From: Candidatus Fredericiella danica
GTDB taxonomy: Bacteria; Chloroflexota; Anaerolineae; Caldilineales; Caldilineaceae
Reading direction: 5' to 3'
NCBI GenBank assembly: GCA_016713335.1
Contig: JADJPH010000019.1
Coordinates: forward strand, 1-64,000
DNA: 64,000 bases
The translations under genes and the position numbers were made by a program. Positions 12,158 through 21,753 of the stretch are shown here, piece by piece (within the stretch, counting starts at the first letter, position 1; the number at the start of each line of letters is the position of its first letter). A model generated the notes under the pieces. That model ran no database searches. It saw nothing but the letters and a program-made list of their open reading frames with translations, and had not been told where the DNA came from.

Positions 12158-13249
12158 TCACTTCACACTCGCATACTCCGTATTGGTAATTGTTTCCACC
12201 ATCGCCCAAAAGTTCTCCATCGGGGTGTCGAGTTGGACGTGGTGGGTGGGGCCAAGAATCAGCCCGCCTTGCCGGCCAATGGTCTTCAGGCGGGTCAAAA
12301 TCTCATTGCGTACATCAGCCGGCGTACCGAAGGGCAGCGTGTGCTGTTCGTCGATGGAACCCCAGAAACAGAGTTTGTCGCCATAGTCGCGCTTGAGTTG
12401 CGCCGGGTCCATACACGCCGGCTGGATCGGATTCAACACATCCAACCCGATCTCAATCAAGTCGGGAATGATGGGATAGATATCGCCGTCAGAGTGATAG
12501 GCCACCTTGACATCTTTGTTGATCGATTTGAGTTCCGAAATAAAGGTCGCCATGCGCGGCTTGAGAAAGCGGCGCCACGAAGCCGGGGACATGAGCATTG
12601 CGCGCTGGGTGCCGATATCATCGCCGGTCCAAATCATGTCCACGCCCATCGTCACCAGGCGTTTTGCTGCCGTCAAGTGATACTGATAGGGAATGTCGAG
12701 CAGGCGCTCAACCATTTCTGGGTCAGTGGCGAGGTCGATCAACATCTGCTCATACCCGCGCAGCGCCCAGGCCGTCTCCCACATCGTCGTGACGGTGACG
12801 CCGACGATCCAGTATTCATCACGGAAGTTGCGCAGTACGTTCTCCGCCTCAGCATACAGTTCGGGGCGATTCGGGTCCGGCGGAACATAGTGATCCACTG
12901 CGGCATCATCCGCCAGGGGATGGTGGACCATCTCGGTGTAGCGACCGGTTCCAAACGGGGTCTCATAGGGATGTTCGCGCCAGGTGACCCCCCACTCGTC
13001 CGTGTATTCGCCCTCGGTTTGATAGTAGGAGTTGGCCCATCCCACCGAAGTCAAGAGCATATCCTCACCGATCGCGCGCTCCAGTTCGTAGGTGTTGCCG
13101 CCACCATGCGGGTTATGCACCCTGGCGCCCTGCACCTTCAATTCTTCACGCAGCCGATCGGCAAATTCTGGTGTAAAGCTGATCTGCATGGGACAGCGAT
13201 CGGGGATTTCATGGTTGAGGGCAACCTGCACGCGTTCGCGGTGTTTCAT
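12158..13249 (-). CDS. Uroporphyrinogen decarboxylase (URO-D) family protein
   Basis: A 363-residue TIM-barrel protein of the URO-D superfamily. The start is MKHRERVQVALNHEIPDR, the middle contains MGVDMIWTGDDIGTQRAMLMSP, and the end has FWGSIDEQHTLPFGTP and GLILGPTHHVQLDTPMENF. These features fit the branch that includes cobamide-dependent methyltransferases and unassigned catabolic proteins, rather than HemE, whose N-terminal RxxGRY-type motif is absent. No corrinoid protein or methyltransferase partner lies nearby, so the function is open. The start at 13249 has only a weak ribosome binding site. The 13250-13401 gap holds nothing else that I can support. Confidence 0.75.
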   Translation of the reverse strand: MKHRERVQVALNHEIPDRCPMQISFTPEFADRLREELKVQGARVHNPHGGGNTYELERAIGEDMLLTSVGWANSYYQTEGEYTDEWGVTWREHPYETPFGTGRYTEMVHHPLADDAAVDHYVPPDPNRPELYAEAENVLRNFRDEYWIVGVTVTTMWETAWALRGYEQMLIDLATDPEMVERLLDIPYQYHLTAAKRLVTMGVDMIWTGDDIGTQRAMLMSPASWRRFLKPRMATFISELKSINKDVKVAYHSDGDIYPIIPDLIEIGLDVLNPIQPACMDPAQLKRDYGDKLCFWGSIDEQHTLPFGTPADVRNEILTRLKTIGRQGGLILGPTHHVQLDTPMENFWAMVETITNTEYASVK

Positions 13250-13401
13250 ATTCTGATTCGCTTATTTTGATGGCGCTGGTGGAGCCAATGGCTCCGTTCG
13301 GTTTATTTGATTTTACAACGCGGCGACCGATGTGGGCAATGGCGCAAAGACTCGTCCCGCTCCACATGTGCATCTTCGGGTGACGCGCACGACGCGTGCC
13401 T

Positions 13402-14409
13402 TCATAGGACGCTGATCAAGATGGCTACGAATAACAATACGCCGGTTGCGCCAAAAAGGACGCGGTTCCGGTGGAAGATCTCGGTCCAATCAGGCTGCGC
13501 TTACATCACCGGTAGCAACATCGATGATGACTGCGACCGCACCGGTTGTGTTGTGCCGAGCAGGAGTTCCCGCAGTTCGCGCGCAGTGCTCGGCCGTTCA
13601 TTTGGGTGCATTGCCAATGCCGTGAAGATGACCCGTTCGAGGCGTGGCGAAACGTTCGGGTTGAGCTGGCGCAGTGCCGTAAGCGCGCCTGGTCGAAGGA
13701 AACGTTCCTTGGCGTCGACCGGTGGCTGATTCGCAAGCAGATGATAAAGCGTGGCGCCAACCGCATAAAGATCGCTGCGCGCATCGGTGAAACCGGTGTC
13801 CGCGCCATATTGTTCCAGGGGCGTATAGGCAACCGTGCCCCGGCCCTGAACCACCGTCACCGTACGGCTATCGTTGGACTGCAGAACCTTCACCAATCCG
13901 AAATCCACCAATTTTACCGCGCCGCGCGGCGTGAGTTTGATGTTGCTTGGTTTGATATCCCGATGGATGACCGGCGGATCCTGGTTATGCATGTATTCGA
14001 GTGCGTCGAGCAACTGCGTTGCCCATGCCAGCACCTCCGTTTCGCCAAGAAATTCATTGCGACGCTGGGTGTCTTGAATCACTTCATGCAGGTCACGGCC
14101 TTCGACAAAGTCCATCACCAGATACTCACGCCCATCGTTTGCAAAGTAGTCCGATACTTTGGGCAGATTCGGGTGGTCGAGTCGGGCCAGTGTACTGGCT
14201 TCCATGCGGAACTGCTCGGCGATTTGGGCAAGTTCTTCTTCGGTCGCAGCCTCGGACAGGGTGGGGAGCACCTCCTTGATGGCGCAGATACGACCTTCAA
14301 GCCGCAAGTCGGTCGCCTTATAAACCGCACCCATGCCGCCCTGCCCCACCAATTCGAGGATCTGATAGCGCTTACGCAGTACGGAGCCTGACGCGAGTAT
14401 CTGTTGCAA
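13402..14409 (-). CDS. Serine/threonine protein kinase with an in-frame stop before a C-terminal membrane anchor
   Basis: A Hanks-type kinase with glycine loop GQGGMGAVYK, catalytic Lys in CAIKEV, HRDIKPSNIKL, DFGLVKV, and APE-region VAYTPLEQYG. The start is probably TTG at 14409 (QQILASGSVLRKRYQI), because GGAG lies 8 bases upstream and no ATG precedes the kinase fold. TAA at 13501-13503 ends the kinase after about 302 residues. In the same frame, without a shift, the next codons read WTEIFHRNRVLFGATGVLLF and continue as a hydrophobic helix to TGA at 13402-13404. That is the expected juxtamembrane and single-pass anchor. The stop may be a sequencing error, a nonsense mutation or a readthrough site. 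The FHA regulator is divergent next to it. Confidence 0.8.
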
Positions 14410-14462
14410 AAGGGTTGCTCCAGCCAGGAGAGACCAAGGGCATTTTTGCCCCTGCTTAAGTT

Positions 14463-14471
14463 TGGTATAAT
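14463..14471 (+). promoter_or_regulatory. Extended -10 promoter upstream of the FHA regulator
   Basis: TGGTATAAT is a consensus extended -10 element. It lies in the 203-base divergent region between the kinase and the FHA gene, 142 bases before the ATG at 14613. No clear -35 box is present. Confidence 0.45.
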
Positions 14472-14612
14472 GTGCAGTATTGCGATTGATTGCGATGCTT
14501 TGATGAATTTTAACATACCATAGCCCCTTCGCTGTACAGACATCCATCGTCGCCCAGGGCTGTCTGAACCGGCCAGTGGCGTACACCACCGCGACGTAGA
14601 CCAAGGAGCAGT

Positions 14613-15308
14613 ATGTCGACTGAATTGAGCCAGGATACACCTTCGAGCAGTACCGAACCTGCGCGCCCGCGTGAGAGCGCCATGCTGGTGCTGCAACGTG
14701 GCGCCGAGTCTGGCCGGCGTTGGCCGCTGGATCGCGCGCGCGCGCTGACAATCGGCAGAAGCGACGAATGCGACATCACGTTGCCTGATCGTCAGGTAAG
14801 CCGTGTTCATGCGCGCATCGCCTGGCAGGAGGATGGCTACCATCTCGAAGATCTCGCCAGCAAGAACGGCACGCATCTGAACGGCGTTGAAGTCGGTGCA
14901 ATGCCGGCGCCGCTGCATGACGGGGACGAGATCCAAATTGCGCTGCGCTTTAAGCTTGCGTTTGTCGACGCCGGCGCGACTGCACCTCTTAGTCTCGACA
15001 CCGACAAGCGCGGCTTGCGGCTCGACAAAGAAACACGACAGGTATGGGCCAATGGCATCTTGATCGACCCGCCGTTGAGCCTCCATCAATATCGCCTGCT
15101 CGAGGCGCTCTGGGAATCTGGCGGCAGCGTATTGACACGCGAGCAGATCGTTGAGGCCGTCTGGCCCGAAGCGAGCAGTGAAGGCGTCAGCGAACAAGCG
15201 ATCGATGCACTCGTCCGCCGGTTGCGTGAACGTATCGAGGAGTGCGACACTGAATTCAAATATATCGTCACCGTGCGCGGTCATGGCTTTCGACTGGAAA
15301 ACCGATGA
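14613..15308 (+). CDS. FHA domain protein with OmpR-type winged-helix DNA-binding domain
   Basis: A 231-residue protein. Residues about 24-115 form an FHA phosphothreonine-binding domain with the conserved GRSDECDI, SRVHARI and SKNGTHLNG elements. Residues about 130-230 are an OmpR/PhoB-type winged helix (SLHQYRLLEALWESGG, REQIVEAVWPE, IDALVRRLRERIE, VRGHGFRLE). The FHA-Trans_reg_C architecture implies a transcription factor recruited or switched by Thr phosphorylation. The divergent Ser/Thr kinase 200 bases away is the obvious candidate partner. AAGGAG four bases before the ATG fixes the start. The stop overlaps the hemW start (ATGA), so the two are co-transcribed. Confidence 0.87.
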   Translation: MSTELSQDTPSSSTEPARPRESAMLVLQRGAESGRRWPLDRARALTIGRSDECDITLPDRQVSRVHARIAWQEDGYHLEDLASKNGTHLNGVEVGAMPAPLHDGDEIQIALRFKLAFVDAGATAPLSLDTDKRGLRLDKETRQVWANGILIDPPLSLHQYRLLEALWESGGSVLTREQIVEAVWPEASSEGVSEQAIDALVRRLRERIEECDTEFKYIVTVRGHGFRLENR

Positions 15309-16527
15309 CGGTCCGGCAAACGCCGCACCTGCCGCCACTCGGCCTGTACCTTCACATCCCATTTTGCGAGCGCAAGTGCCCCTACTGCGATTTCAACACG
15401 TATGCAGGGCTGCATGCGTTGCACCAGGACACGGTCGATGCTCTATGCCGCGAGATGGAACAGCGCGCCGCGGACGCCGCCGGGCGAACGGTCGTGTCGA
15501 TATTCATCGGCGGTGGCACGCCCACCCTCTTGACGCCGGCGCAATTAGAGCAGTTGCTCAAGGCCATCCAGATGAATTTTGAGGTGGCGAGCACCGCCGA
15601 GATCAGTTGTGAGGCTAATCCGGGCGCAGTCGATCGCGAACGCTTCATGGCACTGCGCATGCTCGGGGTGAACCGTCTGAGCATGGGTGTGCAAAGTTTT
15701 CAACCAGAAGAGCTGAAGTTCCTGGGCCGAATTCATGACGTTGCCGACGTGTATGTGGCGTTTGATGCTGCGCGCGCCGTGGGTTTCGACAATATCAATC
15801 TCGACTTCATCTTCGGCCTGCCGCGACAACCATTGGTGGCCTGGTCGTCGACGCCAGACAGCGCCCTGGCGCTCGCGCCCGAGCACTTGAGCCTGTATAG
15901 CCTGATCGTAGAGCCAGACACACCCCTGGAACACTGGGTGCATACGGGCCAGGTTGAAGTGCCCGATGAGGACAATGCGGCTGATCACTACGAGTTGGCG
16001 ATGGAGCGATTGGCAGCCGGTGGCTATTGGCAATATGAAGTGTCCACTGGGCGCAGCGCGCCGCCGGCGAACAGCCGCCGCTGCAACCCGTGCATGCTTG
16101 TCGGCACAATTTGCTCTATTGGCGCAATGAAGACTATCTGGGGATTGGCCCTGGCGCGCACAGCCATCTCCGCACGCTCGCCACAGATGGCCGCTTTTCA
16201 GAACAGCGCTGGGCCAATCGGAAGCCAGTTGCCGGTTATGTGAAGCGGATGCGCACTGGGAGCAGCGCTGTTGAATTCACCGAAACGATCGATGAACGCC
16301 TGGCCATGGGCGAGACCATGATGCTCGGCCTACGTCTCATCCGTGAAGGCGTGCCGAGTGTGCGTTTTTCAGAAATGCACGGTTGCAGCCCGGAAGCAGT
16401 GTTCAAAACCGAGCTCGCCGCATTACGCCAACGCGGTCTGGTGACGCGCGATACCGATGCGATTCGTCTGACGCCGGCCGGCCTGATGGTCGGAAATCGC
16501 GTCTTTGCCGAGTTTCTGCCGGACTAA
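15305..16527 (+). CDS. hemW: HemW-like radical SAM protein (frameshifted)
   Basis: A radical SAM protein related to oxygen-independent coproporphyrinogen III oxidase. The CxxxCxxC cluster is in CERKCPYCDF (about residues 21-30). IFIGGGTPT, EANPG, GVQSFQ and LDFIFGLP follow in family order. The C-terminus has WRNEDYLGIGPGAHS and a winged-helix end (LRQRGLVTRD). HemW is a heme chaperone that lacks the extra N-terminal residues of HemN, and this N-terminus is short like HemW. The frame changes around 16045-16090, between YEVS and CRHNLLYWRN. The gene overlaps the FHA gene start-to-stop and is followed after 20 bases by coaD. Confidence 0.85.
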
Positions 16528-16547
16528 CGAAAGGGAAGTTCAACGAC

Positions 16548-17090
16548 ATGGTGCGCGCACTCTATCCCGGCACGTTTGATCCCATCCACAACGGTCACAT
16601 TGACATCGCCGAACGCGCCAGCGCGCTCTTTGATGAGGTCATCGTCGCCGTATACGATGCGCCACCCAAAAAACTGCTGTTTGCTACCGAAGAACGCCTC
16701 ACCCTTGCGCAGGCGGCGCTGGCGCATCTTTCCAATGTGCGCATTATCACGTACGTAGGTCTGACGATCTCCTGCGCCCGCGAGCAGGAAGTGAACGTGA
16801 TGGTGCGCGGGCTGCGAAATGTGGCCGACTTCGAATACGAGCAGCAGATCGGTTGGGCGAACAATCATCTGGCGCCCGACATCGAACTCTGTTGCCTGTT
16901 CTGCAGCAGACCCTACGAGTATCTAAGCGCCACGATCCTGAAAGAAGTTGCAAGCCTTGGCGGTGACTGCATTGCCTGGGCGCCTCCCCATGTGCTCTCA
17001 GCGCTCGGTGACAAATTCAATCGTCCGGAACTCAATCGTGCGGCGCAGCTCTACCTGCGCCATCAAGACAAACTGGTGCACCATGATTAG
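16548..17090 (+). CDS. coaD: Phosphopantetheine adenylyltransferase
   Basis: A 180-residue nucleotidyltransferase that converts 4'-phosphopantetheine and ATP to dephospho-CoA, the penultimate step of CoA synthesis. The N-terminal signature GTFDPIHNGHIDI includes the HxGH nucleotide-binding motif. VMVRGLRNVADFEYE and the later LSATILKEVASLGGD are also typical of CoaD. It is about 20 residues longer than usual at the C-terminus (FNRPELNRAAQLYLRHQD), with no sign of fusion. The start at ATG 16548 follows AAGGGA by about 10 bases. A longer in-frame start would run into hemW. Confidence 0.9.
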   Translation: MVRALYPGTFDPIHNGHIDIAERASALFDEVIVAVYDAPPKKLLFATEERLTLAQAALAHLSNVRIITYVGLTISCAREQEVNVMVRGLRNVADFEYEQQIGWANNHLAPDIELCCLFCSRPYEYLSATILKEVASLGGDCIAWAPPHVLSALGDKFNRPELNRAAQLYLRHQDKLVHHD

Positions 17091-17173
17091 CGCACCTACG
17101 GCTGTTGTGATGCCGCAATAGCCCGCTGCCAAATCAACTCTGGCGGCCTGCCAGTAAGCTCAGGAGGTGTCTT

Positions 17174-17641
17174 ATCGCGATCTTACAGCTCATCGACCAA
17201 CTAGATGCAATGCTCGAGCAAAGTCGGCGTGTCCCGATGTCATCCGCGCGCATGGTCGACTATGCCCAGTTCAAACAGGCGATTGAACGGTTGCGTGTCG
17301 GTGTTCCCAACTCCATTATTGAGGGTGAGCGCACGCTCCAAGAGCGTGACCAGATCCTGGCTGCGGCTGAGGGGGAGGCGCAACGCATGTTGGAGCAGAC
17401 CCAGCGGCGCATCAACGAGCTGGTGAGCAATGATGCGCTTGTCCATGCCTCGCGGCAGGAGGCGGAGCGCATCGTCCGCAACGCACAAGAGATGGCTAAG
17501 AGCCGCCGAGACGAGGCCGATCGATATGCAGCACGTGTCTTGGAAGAACTTGCCGAGAAACTTGCGATCATCAGCAAACAGGTGGATAACGGCCTGGACC
17601 TCCTGCGCCAGAATCTGGATTTGGAACAACGAAAAGGGTGA
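17174..17641 (+). CDS. Coiled-coil protein of unknown function, possible non-ATG (ATC) start
   Basis: The protein is mostly one long amphipathic coiled coil rich in Glu, Arg, Gln and Ala (AAAEGEAQRMLEQTQRRINE, then ASRQEAERIVRNAQEMAKS). It resembles ATP-synthase b subunit or DivIVA-like proteins, but I cannot place it. The first ATG is at 17210 and has no ribosome binding site. AGGAGG (17162-17167) lies 6 bases before an in-frame ATC at 17174. Starting there adds AILQLIDQLDA, which continues the helical pattern. Either ATC is used as a rare start or the third base is an error. It sits between coaD and yceD on the same strand, with its own downstream promoter after it. Confidence 0.6.
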   Translation: MAILQLIDQLDAMLEQSRRVPMSSARMVDYAQFKQAIERLRVGVPNSIIEGERTLQERDQILAAAEGEAQRMLEQTQRRINELVSNDALVHASRQEAERIVRNAQEMAKSRRDEADRYAARVLEELAEKLAIISKQVDNGLDLLRQNLDLEQRKG

Positions 17642-17647
17642 GGGTTT

Positions 17648-17676
17648 TTGACAGTTTGACTGCCGCCCGGTATACT
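17648..17676 (+). promoter_or_regulatory. Promoter of the yceD-rpmF operon
   Basis: TTGACA (17648-17653), a 17-base spacer and TATACT (17671-17676). It is about 80 bases upstream of the yceD start. Confidence 0.75.
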
Positions 17677-17758
17677 ATCCGTCTGTTTGTAAATGGCGCA
17701 GGCGCCGTTGTATCGCGCCGGGCGCAGCAATCCTCCTGGAAATCAGGAGAATGGCGAA

Positions 17759-18358
17759 ATGCAATTTAACGTCGCGCAGCTGCTGAAAGAACCGACGGGT
17801 GCAATCCGCCGGTATGAGCTAAACGAGAAACTTGATCGGCTTGATCCGGATTTGAAGTTCCTCGGCCCCCTGGTGGGTGTGTTGCAGCTTCTGCGTATCA
17901 ATAGCGGCGTCCTGGCGACGGGCGAGCTAAGTACCGCGGCGCAGATGGCTTGTCGCCGCTGTGAAGCGCCGCTGGCCCAAGAAGTTCGCTTCCAGTTGGA
18001 GGAGAGTTTTCGCCCTCTACTGGAAGTCAACACCTGTCGATATATTCCACCGGCCGAATTCGAAGGTGAGCAGGATGTCCTTGAAGATGCGGCGCTGATG
18101 ATTGATGAGCGACACATCCTGGATATTTCCGAGGTTGTGCGCCAGGCGATCTGGTTGGCGCTGCCAATGTATCCGAACTGCAACTGGTCAGGTCCCGGCG
18201 TATGCCCAAACTTGACGCAGCGGCTCGCTACGTTGGATGATCTACAAGATGTAGACATCCACTATAGCGACAATGATGTTACGCAAAGTGAAGAAGATGT
18301 CGATCCGCGATGGGCAGCTTTACTGAAGTTGCGCCAGCCACCGGACAGTGACAAGTAA
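17759..18358 (+). CDS. yceD: YceD-family (DUF177) rRNA accumulation protein
   Basis: About 199 residues with the DUF177/YceD layout: MQFNVAQLLKEPTGAIRRYE, a central CRRCEAPL that pairs with Cys residues further on, ISEVVRQAIWLALPM, and a CNWSGPGVCPN element near residues 140-150. YceD supports 23S rRNA accumulation and is almost always encoded directly upstream of the L32 gene, as it is here (15 bases). The start at 17759 has AGGAG about 9 bases upstream. The longer in-frame reading (from 17693) overlaps the promoter leader and is unlikely. Confidence 0.85.
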   Translation: MQFNVAQLLKEPTGAIRRYELNEKLDRLDPDLKFLGPLVGVLQLLRINSGVLATGELSTAAQMACRRCEAPLAQEVRFQLEESFRPLLEVNTCRYIPPAEFEGEQDVLEDAALMIDERHILDISEVVRQAIWLALPMYPNCNWSGPGVCPNLTQRLATLDDLQDVDIHYSDNDVTQSEEDVDPRWAALLKLRQPPDSDK

Positions 18359-18373
18359 AGTCAGGAGACCGAA

Positions 18374-18574
18374 ATGGGACCGTTACCGAAGAGGAAACTG
18401 AGCAAAGGCCGGCGTGATCGCCGACGTGCACACGATGCAATCGGCGCACCCTCCCTGGGTGAGTGCAATAACTGCCACAAGCCGGTGTTGCCGCACCGCA
18501 TGTGCCCGCATTGTGGCTACTACCGCGACCGGCAGGTGATGGCGATCGCAGTCGAGAAACCGAAGAAGAAATAA
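18374..18574 (+). CDS. rpmF: 50S ribosomal protein L32
   Basis: A 66-residue protein with the typical MGPLPKRKLSKGRRDRRRAH start, which is rich in basic residues. A zinc-ribbon pair, CNNCHKPVLPHRMCPHCGYY, supplies four Cys ligands, so this is the zinc-binding form of L32. It ends in a Lys-rich tail. It is co-transcribed with yceD and closed by an intrinsic terminator immediately downstream. Confidence 0.93.
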   Translation: MGPLPKRKLSKGRRDRRRAHDAIGAPSLGECNNCHKPVLPHRMCPHCGYYRDRQVMAIAVEKPKKK

Positions 18575-18595
18575 CGCACTCCATTGCCCATTGCA

Positions 18596-18626
18596 GGGAC
18601 TTGGTCTACGGCCAGGTCCCTTTTTT
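18596..18626 (+). terminator. Rho-independent terminator after rpmF
   Basis: GGGACTTGG (18596-18604) pairs with CCAGGTCCC (18612-18620), including one wobble pair, around a 7-base loop. Six T residues follow (18621-18626). Confidence 0.85.
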
Positions 18627-18643
18627 CGTTGAAACAACCGACG

Positions 18644-19697
18644 ATGACTCAAATCATTCGCACCGCACTGATCGGCGTGGGCAGTGTGGGACGAAATTTC
18701 CTCCACATCCTGGAGATGAAGCAAGCACGCCTGGCACAGCAGTATGGTGTTGAGTTCCACATCGTTTGTGTCGCTGACAGCAGCGGCGTGGCTGTAAACC
18801 CCGAAGGCTACGCGCCGGCACGCGTGGGAACTCAAAGCGCAGGGCGGCAAGGTGGCGCAACTGCCGGGTTGGCGTGGGCAGGCAACACCGGCAGCCGTGC
18901 TGCAAGAGATCGCCTACGATCTCCTTCTGGAGGCGTCACCGGTCAACCTGCAACACGGCGAACCAGGGCTGAGCGCAGTCCGGACGACCTTGACACGCGG
19001 GATTCCTGCGGTGCTGGCCAACAAGGGTCCACTTGTACTTGCCTTTGCAGAATTGCACCAACTTGCGCAGCGGCATGCCGCCGGGCTCGCCTACAGCGCA
19101 ACAGTCTGCGGTGCGCTCCCCGTCATCAATATCGGTCGTCGCGACTTGATTGCAGCTGAGATCCAGCATCTCCGGGGCATCTTCAACAGCACGACCAATT
19201 TCATATTGGCGGAGATGGCGAATGATCATTCATTCTCTGATGCGCTGGCCGAGGCGCAGCGGCGCGGCATCGCCGAAACGGATCCCACCCTGGATGTCGA
19301 AGGCTGGGACACCGCCAACAAGCTCGTGATTATTGCGAACAGCTTTCTTGGCATCTCGACGTCGCTTGCTGATGTAAGTGTGCAGGGAATCACCGCCCTC
19401 ACTGCTGCGGACCTGCAGCAAGCGCGTACACAAGGTCAGACGATCAAACTACTGGCAACTGCCACGCGCCAGGGCAGCGGCTATCGCCTATCCGTGGCGC
19501 CGGCGCCGGTGTCGATCAATGAATTTCTGGGGCAATGTGATGGCTGGGAAATGGGGATCGAAATCTACAGCGATCTCTATGGCCGGATGTACCATAAGCT
19601 TTGGGAACGTGAACCGCTCCCGACGGCGGCAGCCATGTTGCGTGATGCCGTGAATCTGTTCGTCAACCTCCCGGCTCTTCCGCCAGGTCAATGGTAA
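18644..19697 (+). CDS. hom: Homoserine dehydrogenase (frameshifted)
   Basis: This enzyme catalyses NAD(P)H-dependent reduction of aspartate semialdehyde to homoserine. It has a Rossmann start with ALIGVGSVGRNFL, then a catalytic domain with LANKGPLVLAF, CGALPVI, IFNSTTNFILAEM and IAETDPTLDVEGWDTANKL, the homoserine dehydrogenase hallmark. There is no ACT domain, so it is the short type of about 350 residues. A frameshift near 18825 separates the first 60 residues from the rest. The ATG at 18644 begins directly with MTQIIRTALIG. The 3' end overlaps the convergent protease gene by 35 bases. Confidence 0.86.
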
Positions 19698-20918
19698 CGT
19701 CCAGCGTTTTTCCATCGCGCAAGAGCGTCAGCGTCGCACGTTGCCCCACGCGATAATTCTGTTCAATCTGCGCCTCCAGTTGATCCAGGCTATCCACCGG
19801 CATCCCGTCAAGTGCGGTGATGATGTCACCGCCTATGTACACCCGTTGGTTGCCGATGACCACTTCCTGTTGTGCGCCACGTACGCCGGCGTTGGCGAGG
19901 GGCGAGGAGGTGTAGATTTCCACCAACAGCAAACCCGTCGCCGTCGGCAGCTTCAAAACCTCAGCAAGTCCCTGCGTCAGATTATAGGCGTAGCGCACGC
20001 CGAGCCAGGGATGCCGGTAGCGGCCAAGTTCCAGTAGATCCGGAAGCATCCGTTTGATGGTGTCGACCGGCACCGCAAAACCAACGCCTGTGTTTGTGCC
20101 GGTCGGGCTAAAGATCGCGGAATTGATGCCGATCACCCGGCCACTGGAATCGAGCAGCGGACCGCCGGAATTGCCTTTGTTGATGGCGGCGTCAGTTTGA
20201 ATCACACCCGTAATTGTGCGGCCGTCCGGGCCTTGCAGCGTACGGTCCAATGCACTGATGACACCCGTTGTGAGCGTGCGTCCAAACTGCCCGAACGGAT
20301 TGCCGATGGCGATGGCCCATTGACCCACCCGTAGGTTGTCGGATTGCCCAAGTTGGACGGGTAGCATTTGCTCAGGAGGCGACTCCACCGCCAACACGGC
20401 CAAATCATTGCGCGAGTCGAAGCCCACGACCTTCGCCTGGTATGTCTGCTTGTCACCAAATGTTACGTCGATGCGCTCGGCGCCATCCACAACATGGAAG
20501 TTCGTCAGGATATGCCCGTCATTGTCCAGCACGAACCCGGAGCCAGCACCTTCTTCCGGGATGTTGTTGAAGAAGAAATCCTGGCGCGTCACCTGGGTCG
20601 TAATGCTGACCACAGAGGGCGAGACGCGCTGATAGACGTCAATATTGCGGCGTTCGGCGAAATCCAGACCGGCCTCGTCAATCAACGCGGTGAAATTGAC
20701 CGGCTCACTCGCCAGAAACGGCGCCGCTGTCGGTGTGGGCAAGAGCGGGACAGAGGTCAAGCCGGCGATCGGCCGCACCGCTGCAGGCGGCGGCGGGTTC
20801 AACGGCGTTCTGGAGCAGTTGCTTAGCAGGGAGACGGCAGCAGTTCGGACGGCGCACAGCCACTGACCGGCACGGCGAAACATAACAAGATGCCACATCC
20901 GATCAAGGTACGCCGCAT
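19663..20918 (-). CDS. HtrA/DegP-type serine protease, lipoprotein-anchored (frameshifted)
   Basis: A trypsin-like protease with a C-terminal PDZ domain. The catalytic triad is His in NFHVVD, Asp in SRNDLAVL and Ser in NKGNSGGPLLD. The PDZ domain follows (GVRYAYNL, ITALDGMPVDSLDQLE). In another frame just upstream, starting at ATG 20918, the sequence reads MRRTLIGCGILL and continues through a hydrophobic core to the lipobox VSGC. A frameshift near 20825 therefore separates a lipoprotein signal peptide from the protease. A Pro-rich linker joins the two. The protein should degrade misfolded proteins outside the membrane. Confidence 0.82.
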
Positions 20919-21011
20919 GAACAGGCGCCGGATGCCCGTCAACGGAGATTGGCGCAATTGGCTTTTCTGTGGCGCCGGTTGGATCCTGCGATAGGCGCTC
21001 TATCCATGCGC

Positions 21012-21683
21012 TTAGAGCAGGTTGCCCGCTTCATCCAGCGTGGCCAGCCCTTCCTTCAGAGCATAGAGCGCCGCCTGCGTGCGATTGGCAAGATGCAACT
21101 TGCTCAGGATATTGCTGACGTGCGTGCGAACCGTGCGCTCGCTGATGACAAGTGCGTCGGCAATTTCCTGATTTGACATGCCACGGGCCACAAAGACCAG
21201 CACCTCAACCTCACGATCGGTCAACGGCTCCTCTGAAGGCGGCATATTGGCGGCAGGCCGGTTCAATTCGCGAATCAGCTTGCGCGCAATCGCTGGATGA
21301 AGCGATGACTCACCATGATAGACGTCACGAATTGCCTGGATCAATTCCTGGGTGGACGAGTCTTTCAACAGATAACCCAGCGCACCCGCCTTGATCGCCG
21401 CAAACACCTTATCGTCGTCAGAGAAACTGGTCAACACCAGGATGCGCGCATCCGGATTCTCCTGTTTGATATCCTGGATGGCCTCAATGCCGGTCTTGCG
21501 CGGCATGACGAGATCAAGCAGGATCACGTCAGGGTCCAGTTGGCGCGCGCGGAGGACAGCTTCGACGCCATCAGATGCTTCGCCGACAACCTGGATCCCG
21601 TCTTCGGTTTCTAGCAACGCACGCAAACCACCGCGTACCACATTGTGGTCGTCGGCTATCAATACTCGTATCAATTCACTCAT
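21012..21683 (-). CDS. NarL/FixJ-family response regulator
   Basis: A 223-residue two-component regulator. The receiver domain has the acidic pair ADDH, phospho-acceptor Asp in VILLDLVMP (about residue 55), Thr/Ser in VLTSFS and Lys in YLLKDSS. The LuxR-type helix-turn-helix has LTDREVEVLVFVARGMSNQE and ERTVRTHVSNILSKL. It is transcribed just after the sensor kinase gene, 70 bases apart on the same strand, and is its likely cognate partner. It resembles the LiaR/DegU type of cell-envelope or stress regulators, but the target genes are unknown. Confidence 0.9.
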   Translation of the reverse strand: MSELIRVLIADDHNVVRGGLRALLETEDGIQVVGEASDGVEAVLRARQLDPDVILLDLVMPRKTGIEAIQDIKQENPDARILVLTSFSDDDKVFAAIKAGALGYLLKDSSTQELIQAIRDVYHGESSLHPAIARKLIRELNRPAANMPPSEEPLTDREVEVLVFVARGMSNQEIADALVISERTVRTHVSNILSKLHLANRTQAALYALKEGLATLDEAGNLL

Positions 21684-21753
21684 GCATCACCCCCCGTGCG
21701 CATTGTAGCAATACACCGGCGCATTGCTCGCCGGTGACGAACCCGAATGAATA

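Noticed and set aside
11450..13270. A 606-residue plus-strand ORF
   Set aside because: It runs antisense to the four-helix membrane protein and the UroD-family gene, both of which have strong family signals and better starts.
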